From: Christensenella sp. UBA7703
GTDB lineage: Bacteria; Bacillota; Clostridia; Christensenellales; CAG-138
DNA length: 64,000 nt
Direction: 5' to 3'
Assembly (NCBI GenBank): GCA_002482505.1
Contig: DLGD01000012.1
Location: 1 to 64,000 of the forward strand
Made by a program: the position numbers and the translations under genes
The notes under the pieces: generated by a model
Told to the model about the DNA's origin: nothing
Seen by the model: the letters and a program-made list of their open reading frames with translations, nothing else
Database searches by the model: none
Shown: one piece after another, positions 34,952 to 42,761 of the stretch
Position numbering within the stretch: position 1 is the first letter of the stretch
Layout: the number at the start of each line of letters is the position of its first letter

Positions 34952-36262
34952 TTAAGCCATTCTTTTTTTCACGTCTTCAATCACGGAGGCAAACGAGCTG
35001 TCCCCGCTGATCATCTCTTCGACCCGTTTGCAGGCGTTGATCGCGGTCGTATGGTCATTTTTGTCAAACAGTGTGCTGATGCGCTTATACGGTATCCCCA
35101 ACATGTCGTGGCAAAGATACATCGCGACCTGTCGCGGCAGCACAATTTCGCGGTCTCTGCGCTCGGAAAGCAAGCTTTCAACCGGGATGGAATAATATTC
35201 TGCTACAATGCTCTTGATAATCTGTGGTGTGACTTCTTTCTTCTTCACGTCGGGTAGCAGATCGCGCAGCGCTTCTATTGTCAATTCCAACGTCAACGGA
35301 CGGCGACGAAGCTGCGAATAGGCAACCACCCGCGTGAGGGAACCTTCCAACTCACGAATGTTGCTCACTACGTGCTCCGCGATGAACTGTATGATTTCGT
35401 CATCCACGTCGAGATTATCGAGCCTTGCGCGGTTTCTCAAAATAGCGATTCGCGTCTCAACATCCGGCGGCTGAATATCGGCAATCAAGCCCCACTCAAA
35501 ACGCGAGCGAAGACGCTCTTCAAGGCTGCTGATTTCCTTTGGTGGACGGTCGGAACTGATGATAATCTGTTTATTGGCGTTGTGCAGCGTGTTGAAGGTG
35601 TTGAAAAACTCCTCCTGAACGGATTGCTTCTTTGCGATGAACTGCACGTCGTCGATGAGGAGTACATCTACATTGCGATAGCGTTTGCGAAACTCCAATC
35701 GCTTATCCAGCTGGATTGCGGTGATGAGTTCATTGGTAAAGGTTTCGCTGGTGACATACATCACTCGCGCGGAAGGATCATTTCCCTTCACCGAATGCCC
35801 GATGGCGTGCATCAGATGCGTTTTGCCCAGACCCACGCCGCCATAGAGGAAAAGCGGGTTGTAAGCCGCAGCGGGATTTTGCGCAACCGCGAGCGCCGCC
35901 GCGTGCGCAAAGTGGTTCGATCCACCCACGACGAAGGTTTCGAATGTATATTTTGGATTGAGCGCAAAGACGTTGATCGGCTCCGAACTAATGGGGTTAA
36001 TATAGATATCGCGATCTTCCGGCAGGATGATGCGGATATCGGAAATCGTCTCGTTTGCCGCCTTAACCGCGTCACGAAGATTCTCAAAATAGAAGTCTTC
36101 CAGTGTCTTTTGAATGTCCGGAGTGGGTACTTCGAGAATCATGATGCCTTTTTGAAGGGTAAGAGGTACGATCACGTCGATCCAGGCGTGAAACGACAGC
36201 CCCGTCATTTGAGGACGGATATTCTCTCGCGCGGCCGCCCAAATCGATTGTAGTTGGTCCAT
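34952..36262 (-). CDS. dnaA: Chromosomal replication initiator DnaA
   Basis: AAA+ initiator that binds DnaA boxes and unwinds oriC. The 436-residue protein has domain I (residues 1-80), Walker A GGVGLGKTHLMHAIG, Walker B LLIDDVQF and the domain IV signature with DNA-binding helix NDHTTAINACKRVEE. GGGGGT lies before the start and a sigma-A promoter at 36290-36318. It is the first gene of the dnaA-dnaN-parA-parB series on this strand. Confidence 0.97.
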   Translation of the reverse strand: MDQLQSIWAAARENIRPQMTGLSFHAWIDVIVPLTLQKGIMILEVPTPDIQKTLEDFYFENLRDAVKAANETISDIRIILPEDRDIYINPISSEPINVFALNPKYTFETFVVGGSNHFAHAAALAVAQNPAAAYNPLFLYGGVGLGKTHLMHAIGHSVKGNDPSARVMYVTSETFTNELITAIQLDKRLEFRKRYRNVDVLLIDDVQFIAKKQSVQEEFFNTFNTLHNANKQIIISSDRPPKEISSLEERLRSRFEWGLIADIQPPDVETRIAILRNRARLDNLDVDDEIIQFIAEHVVSNIRELEGSLTRVVAYSQLRRRPLTLELTIEALRDLLPDVKKKEVTPQIIKSIVAEYYSIPVESLLSERRDREIVLPRQVAMYLCHDMLGIPYKRISTLFDKNDHTTAINACKRVEEMISGDSSFASVIEDVKKRMA

Positions 36263-36289
36263 AGTGATATACCCCCTATATTAATGTTC

Positions 36290-36318
36290 ATCATAGCAAA
36301 ATCGGAACACTTTTACAA
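36290..36318 (-). promoter_or_regulatory. Promoter of dnaA
   Basis: Reverse-strand TTGTAA (36313-36318), 17 bp, TATGAT (36290-36295), about 28 bp before the ATG. Confidence 0.65.
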
Positions 36319-36660
36319 GCTACGGTTGAAGGGTATCTCGTCGGTGCCAAAGCAGAGCAAGCTCGATTTTTACAAAACACCAAGCATTTTATTCGCATGA
36401 AAAAAAGTATAAAGGCATGCGATATTCACTCCGATTTACGTTTCTTTCCCCCGTGAACCGCGTGGAAGGAAAAGACAAACCAACACATCTAAAAATAGTA
36501 AAAATGGCTAAAAAGTAGGATAAAAACCGAATTTCAAAAAAAGAAAATTCTCAAAAACGCGTTATTTGCGTAAAACGATGGAAAATCCCCCACTTTTTGC
36601 CAAAATCCGGTCAAAAACGATGTCAATGGGTTAACAATCTGTGACAAACCGTCCGTTTGA
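36319..36660. other. AT-rich spacer at the strand-switch point
   Basis: Between divergent dnaA and hydrolase genes. It is A-rich (36470-36600) and has no perfect DnaA box that I can find. It contains no gene. Coding strand preference reverses here. Confidence 0.5.
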
Positions 36661-36689
36661 TTGCAATGCTACTTTTGAGGGTTTACAAT
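36661..36689 (+). promoter_or_regulatory. Promoter of the hydrolase-DUF951-lepB operon
   Basis: TTGCAA (36661-36666), 17 bp, TACAAT (36684-36689). A direct repeat AATATAGTAA (36687-36696, 36699-36708) follows. Confidence 0.6.
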
Positions 36690-36718
36690 ATAGTAAGAAT
36701 ATAGTAATCGGGGGAAAT

Positions 36719-37660
36719 ATGCCCGTGGGAGAATCGCTGCGCAGTCAGTTATTCATAAACTCCGAAAAGGTGGGCGACTTCGTCGAAATCACCTTACCCG
36801 TCACCGGGGAGGATGAGGAAGCCGAAATTGCGCGCATCCACTATTTGGAAGCGGGCGTCGGCGAGCCGCTGCTGCTGATTCATTCGCTCGGCCAGTCGCT
36901 CTACACCTGGCGAAACGTCTTTGCTGAACTTTCTGACAACTACCGTGTGATCGCAATCGACCTGCCCGGACACGGGTATTCGTCCCGGCCGGATACGTTC
37001 GCCTATACGGCGGATGACTTTGCGTATATTCTGAACGGATTTTTAGACGCACTCAATATCAAGTCTTCGCATATGGTAAGTTTTTCGATCGGCGCGATGT
37101 ATATGCTTCGGTTTCTTTCGCTCTATCCAAAGCGGGTTGCAAACTGCGTCGCCATATCGCCAGGCGGAATCACAGAGCACATGCCGAAGTTGATTCACAA
37201 CATGCAAAAGCCGCTGATCGCAACCTTTGCGCGAAACTTGTATACCGCAAACGATGTTAGAAAGATGCTGCTCGAGTGCGTGAGCGATCCTGTTTTGATC
37301 GACGACTATGTGGTCAAACAGTATTATGAACCGCTTTCGGACGGGCTGAGCCGCGAAGCGATGATGTACGCCTTGCGCAATTATGATCAGGAAATGATCG
37401 CCGAGGGGCTTTTGCCCGTGGAACACGAGGTGCTCGTGCTCTGGGGCAAGAATGACCGCTGGCACCCGCCCGCAGGCAGCGTATATTTCCAGAGCGTGCT
37501 AAGAGCCGGGCGTTACTATCTTGTGCGCAACGCAGGACATTTATTACAGGAAGAAGCGCCGATGAAGCTTTTAGAGATTCTCTACAGCTACATTCCGCCG
37601 GCGGTGCCGAGCTACGACGTGTACCGCTACACGCAAAACCTCACGGAAGATCAAGAATGA
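36719..37660 (+). CDS. Alpha/beta hydrolase
   Basis: A 313-residue cytoplasmic hydrolase of the lipase/epoxide hydrolase-like group. It has the oxyanion loop HSLGQSLYTW, the strand-loop DLPGHGYS, nucleophile elbow SFSIGA (Ser), an acidic residue in WGKNDRWHPP and the catalytic His in NAGHLLQEE. Substrate is unknown. The ATG at 36719 with GGGGGA is preferred over an upstream frame beginning at 36641, which starts before the promoter. It heads a four-gene operon in which each gene overlaps the next. Confidence 0.82.
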   Translation: MPVGESLRSQLFINSEKVGDFVEITLPVTGEDEEAEIARIHYLEAGVGEPLLLIHSLGQSLYTWRNVFAELSDNYRVIAIDLPGHGYSSRPDTFAYTADDFAYILNGFLDALNIKSSHMVSFSIGAMYMLRFLSLYPKRVANCVAISPGGITEHMPKLIHNMQKPLIATFARNLYTANDVRKMLLECVSDPVLIDDYVVKQYYEPLSDGLSREAMMYALRNYDQEMIAEGLLPVEHEVLVLWGKNDRWHPPAGSVYFQSVLRAGRYYLVRNAGHLLQEEAPMKLLEILYSYIPPAVPSYDVYRYTQNLTEDQE

Positions 37661-37863
37661 TCGCGGAGTTTGGCCTTGGCGACGTGGTGCTCATGAAAAA
37701 ACCGCATGCCTGCGGCGAAAATGAGTGGACGATCATCCGCGTTGGCGCGGATATCAAGATCAAATGCAACCATTGCGGGCGCATTGTGATGCTCGACCGC
37801 GCGGACTTTGTGCGTATGGGCAAAAAAATACTGGTGAAAAAGGAACAACCGAGTGAAGCGTAA
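37657..37863 (+). CDS. DUF951 family protein
   Basis: A 68-residue protein matching the small DUF951 family widespread in Firmicutes, with MKKPHACGENEWTIIRVG and a CNHCGR pair that may bind metal together with the CG of HACGEN. The fold is a small beta barrel and the role is unknown. It overlaps the preceding hydrolase by 4 bp and the following signal peptidase by 11 bp, so it is translated from a coupled mRNA. Confidence 0.88.
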   Translation: MIAEFGLGDVVLMKKPHACGENEWTIIRVGADIKIKCNHCGRIVMLDRADFVRMGKKILVKKEQPSEA

Positions 37864-38464
37864 AGCGTTTACGCAGAGCCAGATTCGTTATCTGCGCGAC
37901 CGCGCCGAAGAACAATATGAAAATATGCAAGGATCACGTTCGTTTCGCAACGTGTCTTTTTTGCTGTACATTGCGCTCGTCGTGCTCATAGCGTTGACCA
38001 TTCGCTCGTTCATTGCCGAGCCCATCCGTGTGGACGGGGATTCGATGATTCCAACGCTGGTGCACAACGAAGATATGCTCGTGGAAAAGATGAGCTATTG
38101 GTTCAGCGATCCTCTGCGCGGGGATATCATCATCTGCTATTATCCGGGCTATACGGAAAGCTGCGTCAAGCGCGTCATCGGCTTGCCCGGCGAAACCGTC
38201 GAGGTACGGGGTGGAAAAATCTTCATCAACGGCAACGAACTAAACGAGAGCGCCTATTGGGACGGGCAGATCGTCGGGGATATGGACCCCGTCGTCATCG
38301 GCGCGCGCCATGTGTTTGTGGTTGGGGATAACCGAAACGGCAGCAAAGACAGCAGAAACGCCTCCGTCGGGGCAATTCCGTATGCAAAAGTAGTCGGGCG
38401 TGTGGTTGCCGTGGTCTATCCGTTTGACGAAATACAATCGATCTCGCGGGTGACCTACCCGTGA
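37853..38464 (+). CDS. lepB: Signal peptidase I (first copy)
   Basis: Membrane-bound serine protease that removes signal peptides from exported proteins. The 203-residue protein has one N-terminal membrane segment (FLLYIALVVLIALTIRSFI), the catalytic Ser in VDGDSMIPTL and Lys in CVKRVIGLPGE, plus the GDNRNGSKDSR box. It starts at GTG inside the end of the DUF951 gene. The second copy overlaps by 4 bp. Confidence 0.93.
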   Translation: MKRKAFTQSQIRYLRDRAEEQYENMQGSRSFRNVSFLLYIALVVLIALTIRSFIAEPIRVDGDSMIPTLVHNEDMLVEKMSYWFSDPLRGDIIICYYPGYTESCVKRVIGLPGETVEVRGGKIFINGNELNESAYWDGQIVGDMDPVVIGARHVFVVGDNRNGSKDSRNASVGAIPYAKVVGRVVAVVYPFDEIQSISRVTYP

Positions 38465-39015
38465 GTGAATCGCGTAAGCGCCGCCGCAGCGACGGGCGTG
38501 CGCGCACGTATCGAAACGCAAGACGACTTGGATGGCTTTTTTCCGTACTGGTTACGATTGCCGTCCTGTGCCTTGTGTTTTTTGTTTGGCTAACGCCTGT
38601 TCAGATTGTCGACGCAAGCATGGCGCCTGCGCTCAACAGCGGAGAAGTCGTGCTCTGCGACCAACTCGGCAAGTTTATGCGACTGCCGGAGCGCGGAGAT
38701 ATCGTTCTCTTTTCGACCGAAGACGGGCTATTCATCAAACGGATTGTCGGCATGCCCGGCGAAACGGTGGAGCTGGTCGCAGGCCACGTCTACATCAACA
38801 GCATTCCGCTCGATGAGAGCAGCTATTCGGTCAACTATGTGGGAGATATGCCGCCGGTGCAAGTGCCGGAGGGCAGCGTCTTCGTTCTTGGCGACAATCG
38901 CGAAGAGATGTACGACAGCCGTCTCGCGTCCGTAGGCAGCATTTCCTATGAAAACATTCAGGCGGTGCTCCGGCTCCGCGTTTCTCCCTTTAGCCGCATC
39001 ACCTACTTTTCTTGA
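38461..39015 (+). CDS. lepB: Signal peptidase I (second copy)
   Basis: A 184-residue paralogue of the preceding gene. It keeps the catalytic Ser (VDASMAPAL), Lys (FIKRIVGMPGE) and the GDNREEMYDSR box, with one N-terminal membrane segment. An Arg-rich cytoplasmic start (MSESRKRRRSDGRARTYRNARR) is longer and more basic than in the first copy. Tandem copies may differ in substrate preference. It starts at GTG overlapping the first copy and ends in a hairpin repeat shared with other gene ends. Confidence 0.9.
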   Translation: MSESRKRRRSDGRARTYRNARRLGWLFSVLVTIAVLCLVFFVWLTPVQIVDASMAPALNSGEVVLCDQLGKFMRLPERGDIVLFSTEDGLFIKRIVGMPGETVELVAGHVYINSIPLDESSYSVNYVGDMPPVQVPEGSVFVLGDNREEMYDSRLASVGSISYENIQAVLRLRVSPFSRITYFS

Positions 39016-39102
39016 AAGAAAAGCAGGCAAAAGAACCTTTGTGATACAAAGCTGAATCAAAAAATAGAATCGTTTTAATAAAAAAGATGCGAATAACACA
39101 AC

Positions 39103-39130
39103 AAAACTTCTCAAACAGAGGAGTTTTTAT
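39103..39130 (+). terminator. Terminator of the lepB operon
   Basis: AAAACTTCTC / GAGGAGTTTT with a 5-nt loop and TTAT following. Confidence 0.75.
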
Positions 39131-39158
39131 TTGCAATTCTTTGTGGTTTCAATATAAT
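39131..39158 (+). promoter_or_regulatory. Promoter of the acetyltransferase gene
   Basis: TTGCAA (39131-39136), 16 bp, TATAAT (39153-39158). Confidence 0.65.
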
Positions 39159-39215
39159 AGAGCAAACCAAAGACTTATGCATCTGGACCAATCCGTATAG
39201 AAAGAAGAAAAAAAC

Positions 39216-39707
39216 ATGTTAATTCGCAAAGCGGAGCAAAAAGACCTGCCGGAATTACTAGGGATCTATAATTATGAAGTGGTCTACGGGGTTTCGACGC
39301 TGGATCTCAATCCGCGCTCCCTTGCCGATTGGCAATTCTGGTTTGACCACCATAATGTGGAAAACCATCCGCTCTATATTGCGGAGATCGACGGGCGCGT
39401 CGCGGGCTACAGCAGCCTAAGTTCCTATCGCGAAAAGGAGGCATACAAGTCTACCGTGGAGCTTTCGATCTATATTTCGCCGGACTACCGCAAGCGCGGC
39501 CTCGCCACCGCGCTCATGGCGTATATTCTCGAGGAAGCAAAGGCGGACCCGCGGACGCACATGGTCGTTTCCGTCATCACCGCCGGAAACGAAGCCAGCT
39601 GCAAGCTGCACGAAAAGTTTGGCTTCGCGTTCTGCGGAACGGTGCCGGAGGTCGGCATGAAATTTAAGAAGTATCAGGATATTGTGACGTATTCGCTGAG
39701 GGTATAA
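39216..39707 (+). CDS. GNAT acetyltransferase, phosphinothricin-type
   Basis: A 163-residue N-acetyltransferase. Acetyl-CoA binding is indicated by VELSIYISPDYRKRGLATALM (motif A, R/KxxGxA). The pattern FWFDHHN and EKFGFAFCGTVPEVGMKF resembles the phosphinothricin/methionine-sulfone acetyltransferase (YwnH-like) group. It may acetylate an amino-acid analogue. Own promoter and terminator. Confidence 0.85.
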   Translation: MLIRKAEQKDLPELLGIYNYEVVYGVSTLDLNPRSLADWQFWFDHHNVENHPLYIAEIDGRVAGYSSLSSYREKEAYKSTVELSIYISPDYRKRGLATALMAYILEEAKADPRTHMVVSVITAGNEASCKLHEKFGFAFCGTVPEVGMKFKKYQDIVTYSLRV

Positions 39708-39754
39708 ACGATTCTATCAAAACACATAATAGGGCGGATCAATGGAATCACTTC

Positions 39755-39778
39755 GGGAATCTTCGGATTCCCTTTTTG
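39755..39778 (+). terminator. Terminator with UUCG tetraloop
   Basis: GGGAATC-TTCG-GATTCCC followed by TTTTTG. The T-run abuts parS site 4. Confidence 0.9.
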
Positions 39779-39792
39779 TTTCCCGTGAAACA
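39777..39792. promoter_or_regulatory. parS site 4
   Basis: TGTTTCCCGTGAAACA, one difference from the parS consensus, 6.5 kb from the other three and on the other side of dnaA. Confidence 0.8.
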
Positions 39793-39835
39793 ATCGATTT
39801 CAATTCAGGCAAAACACTAGCACTAAAAGCAAAAA

Positions 39836-40345
39836 TCAATACTCAATTCCCCTTCTTGCCAGTACGCCCTTTTCATATGGATGCTTGATGAGTTTCATCT
39901 GAGTGACGTAGTCCGCGCGGGAGAGCAGCGCCTCCTCCGGATCACGCCCCGTGATGACCAGCTCTGCTTCGCCATGTTCGTCCAGAAGAGAAAGCACCGC
40001 GTCCCGATCGATCAACCCCAGCGATAGCGCGGCGCAGAGCTCGTCCAGCACTAGGAGCGTGCATTCATTGGCGCGCGCCATGCGCGTGACTTCCGCCAGC
40101 GTGGAATCATGCATCACGCGTACTTTTTTTTGCATCTCCTCGCTCATGTTCGGGAAAAAACCATGCGGCAGCTCGTTTCGATAGACGGGAACCTGAAGCA
40201 GTTCCAGCGTTTTGAGCTCTCCCGTTGGCAGGCTTTTCAAAAATTGCGCGAGAACAGCCTTGCCGCCTGTGCCGACATGGCGGCAGATAAGCCCCAGCGC
40301 AGCGGTTGTTTTTCCTTTTCCGTCTCCGCAATAGATATGTATCAT
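39836..40345 (-). CDS. cobO: Cob(I)yrinic acid a,c-diamide adenosyltransferase
   Basis: Transfers adenosine from ATP to cobalt of corrinoids, giving adenosylcobalamin. The 169-residue protein has the P-loop GDGKGKTTAALG at the N-terminus, LVLDELCAAL (Walker B-like) and VITGRDPEEALLSRADYVTQM, all typical of the CobA/CobO/BtuR family. No other cobalamin genes are in the window. A single DnaA box lies about 30 bp upstream. Confidence 0.93.
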   Translation of the reverse strand: MIHIYCGDGKGKTTAALGLICRHVGTGGKAVLAQFLKSLPTGELKTLELLQVPVYRNELPHGFFPNMSEEMQKKVRVMHDSTLAEVTRMARANECTLLVLDELCAALSLGLIDRDAVLSLLDEHGEAELVITGRDPEEALLSRADYVTQMKLIKHPYEKGVLARRGIEY

Positions 40346-40661
40346 ATGGATTCCTCCAGTTTTCGCACACTGTTATCCACATTTTACGACATTTCTGTGG
40401 AAAAAGGCAAATGGAAGAGGTGATTCTCAAAAGCAGTCGGAAAAAAGACAGATATCGCGAAAAAGCGCATTGCGCGACAAGAAAAAAGCGATCTGTTGTA
40501 TAGTCTGTAGTTGGCATAATTTGTTCGCGATTCGTTTGCCGGTAGTTCGTGGAAGCTTCACAGCGGGTTCACAACACTATTACGTAATCTGTGGTAGCAT
40601 GTGCGTATGGTCCCATCTTTATCATAGATACACGTATTATTACGGAAAGGATGGACCAGCT
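40346..40661. other. Intergenic region before the PepSY-like array
   Basis: About 315 bp between the divergent cobO and lipoprotein genes. It contains one consensus DnaA box (40373-40381) and a possible extended -10 (TGGTAGCAT at 40592-40600) without a clear -35. Confidence 0.45.
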
Positions 40662-41435
40662 ATGAAAACAGCGTATTTCATTCGTAACGTCCGCTTAAGC
40701 AATCGTGCAGCAGAAATCGATCTTCGTTCAGAAAGACGACCCAGTTTAAAAAGAAAGTATTCGGAAATACGAAAAACCGCGCGAGTAGCAGCCGCGTTGT
40801 TGTTTGTACTTTCGATTTTGTTTTTGGGTGCTTGTGCACCGAAATTTGTCGGGGAGGCAGAGGCAAAGGAAGCAGGGCTTGCGCTCATGCGGCAAGCGTT
40901 CGGCATCACCGCAAAGGATGCACATGTCGAATATTTTGAACGTGCGGGCACCAGCGCCGTGGATAATACCGATGTGCATTCCGGTTCCAAGACGCCCAAT
41001 CAAATCTATCTGGTCACCATCTCCGACCAAACACTGGGCGCGGACCTCTACTATGCGGAGGTGGACGCGAAAACCGGCGTCGCCTATTACGCAATGAAGA
41101 ACGAATGGTTGCTTGCCCCGCAAGCACCGGATCAAAACCAATCGATGCAATCCAATACAAACCCGGATGACACGGACGCGGACGAAACAGCGCAGGAGGA
41201 CAGCGCAAAAAGCACCGCGTGCGCATTTGTGATGCGCCGGTTTCAGAAAGATGTTTCGCTGATCACCGCACAGGGCTGCTGCCATCCGTGCAGCAACCGC
41301 GCGCAGCGCGGAAGCATCGGCTATTTTGTGACGTTTGCGGACGGCGCGCTCTATCGCGTCGGCTTTTCCTGGCCGGCGATGGATATGAATGAGATTCAAG
41401 TGCTCGGAAACGGACAAAAAGGAGCAAGGCCGTGA
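40662..41435 (+). CDS. PepSY-like lipoprotein, array member 1
   Basis: A 257-residue secreted protein of unknown function. It has a long basic N-terminus (about 40 residues), a hydrophobic segment and a lipobox LGAC, so it should be lipid-anchored outside the membrane. The mature part begins KFVGEAEAKEAGLALMRQ, like the next genes, followed by a PepSY-like alpha/beta region, an acidic linker rich in Asn and Asp, and a C-terminal motif DGALYRVGFSWPAM found in all four members. The next gene starts at a GTG overlapping by 4 bp. Confidence 0.7.
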   Translation: MKTAYFIRNVRLSNRAAEIDLRSERRPSLKRKYSEIRKTARVAAALLFVLSILFLGACAPKFVGEAEAKEAGLALMRQAFGITAKDAHVEYFERAGTSAVDNTDVHSGSKTPNQIYLVTISDQTLGADLYYAEVDAKTGVAYYAMKNEWLLAPQAPDQNQSMQSNTNPDDTDADETAQEDSAKSTACAFVMRRFQKDVSLITAQGCCHPCSNRAQRGSIGYFVTFADGALYRVGFSWPAMDMNEIQVLGNGQKGARP

Positions 41436-42097
41436 AACGAAAAGTAGCGATTTTAGGTGTTTTTATTCTCTGCGTTTCGCTGTTTCTCACAGGAGGAAAA
41501 CCGAAACTCGTGAGCGAAGACGCGGCGAAAGCGGCAGGGCATGCGTTGATCAATCACGTGTTTGACGCGAACGAAACCGAAGCGGTGGTTACCTATCAGG
41601 AGCAGGCAGGTGCCACTTTTCTCGACGGAAACTATCAGGTGACGGGCAAAGAGCAGCCCGTGCTGATCTATATCGTCTCGGCGGGCAAGCAGCAGGACGG
41701 GCAATATCCGTATGTTGCGCAGGTGAACGCGGAAACGGGTGTTGCGTATGCTGCCGAGCAAAATTATTCTTTCGTACCGAAGATGACGACAGATCAGCTT
41801 GTCATATGGGACAAAGCGCGAGGCAACGGCGATGCGAATTCGTTTGATTATGAGAGTATGGATGTTGATTGCACGCAATTTGCGCGAAAATGGATTCTCG
41901 AGAAGTTCGAGTTGAAGGCAGGCGTCCTCGGTTGTGTCGATTGTGGAGGCTCGTTCGATCAGAACGGGGCAAGCACAACCTTCTATGTCGTAATCCGAGA
42001 TGGAACCATCTATCACGTCACAGTTGCTTGGCCGCAACTGACCGTACTAGAGATCACAGTGCTGAACCAAACGCGTCCTGTGGAGGATATACCGTAA
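41432..42097 (+). CDS. PepSY-like secreted protein, array member 2, lipobox Cys lost
   Basis: A 221-residue paralogue of its neighbours. The N-terminal signal is intact (KRKVAILGVFILCVSLFLTG), but where the others have Cys it reads LTGGKPK, so it cannot be acylated at the usual site and may stay as a signal-anchored or cleaved protein. The mature part shares KLVSEDAAKAAGHALIN and the C-terminal motif DGTIYHVTVAWPQL. It has three Cys later in the chain (CTQF, CVDC). GTG start overlapping the previous stop; it meets the next start at 42097 (TAATG). Confidence 0.7.
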   Translation: MKRKVAILGVFILCVSLFLTGGKPKLVSEDAAKAAGHALINHVFDANETEAVVTYQEQAGATFLDGNYQVTGKEQPVLIYIVSAGKQQDGQYPYVAQVNAETGVAYAAEQNYSFVPKMTTDQLVIWDKARGNGDANSFDYESMDVDCTQFARKWILEKFELKAGVLGCVDCGGSFDQNGASTTFYVVIRDGTIYHVTVAWPQLTVLEITVLNQTRPVEDIP

Positions 42098-42747
42098 TGA
42101 AAAAGAGACTTCTGGTGATCTTTATCTGTGTTGCTGTGCTTCTTTCCTCCTGCTCGCCGCGTCTAATCGGCGAAGCGAGAGCGAAAGAGGCAGGGCTGGC
42201 GATGATTCAGCAAGCATACGGGGTGGATCTGACCGACGCTGTCGTTACGGTAGAGTATCAAGAGCGTGCCGGAGTGACCTATGAGGATGGCGTGAGAATT
42301 CAATATGGTACGGAAGAACCAATGCGGGTTTATGTCATCATAACGAACCCGGATGAAATTGGAAACCCGGAATACTATGCTGAAGTCAACGCGGTGACGG
42401 GCGTTGCCTACCGCGCGGATAAAGACGAATCGCTTATTTCACTCACGCCGGAACAGCAGGCGCAAGCCGAAGCGATTGGAAAAGTGGAAGATTTGCCGAT
42501 TGAAGGATTTGAGGACGATGAGGCAAACGCGTTACAGATCGGTGAAGACTGGGTGCGCGCGCATTTTGAGCCGGATATTCCCGTTTTACGCACGGTTCCA
42601 AACAGCACGATGACGGACAATATAGATTTTCCACTTTTTTTTGTTGACAGCTCTGTGATCTTCATCGACGGAACGATCTATAACGTTGAAGTCTGCTGGC
42701 CGGCGATGGAAATCACAAGCATCTATCTTTGCAATCAGGAATATTAA
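42097..42747 (+). CDS. PepSY-like lipoprotein, array member 3
   Basis: A 216-residue lipoprotein with lipobox LSSC after a short signal. The mature part begins SPRLIGEARAKEAGLAMIQQ, nearly the same as member 1, then PepSY-like strands (EYYAEVNAVTGVAYRAD) and the shared C-terminal DGTIYNVEVCWPAM. GGAGGATAT precedes the ATG. Role unknown; PepSY domains often regulate extracellular peptidases or bind cell-wall components. Confidence 0.72.
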   Translation: MKKRLLVIFICVAVLLSSCSPRLIGEARAKEAGLAMIQQAYGVDLTDAVVTVEYQERAGVTYEDGVRIQYGTEEPMRVYVIITNPDEIGNPEYYAEVNAVTGVAYRADKDESLISLTPEQQAQAEAIGKVEDLPIEGFEDDEANALQIGEDWVRAHFEPDIPVLRTVPNSTMTDNIDFPLFFVDSSVIFIDGTIYNVEVCWPAMEITSIYLCNQEY

Positions 42748-42761
42748 CTGTGGAGGACAAC

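Noticed and set aside
40373..40381. Single consensus DnaA box upstream of cobO
   Set aside because: One isolated 9-mer is expected by chance or as minor regulation; not treated as an origin element.
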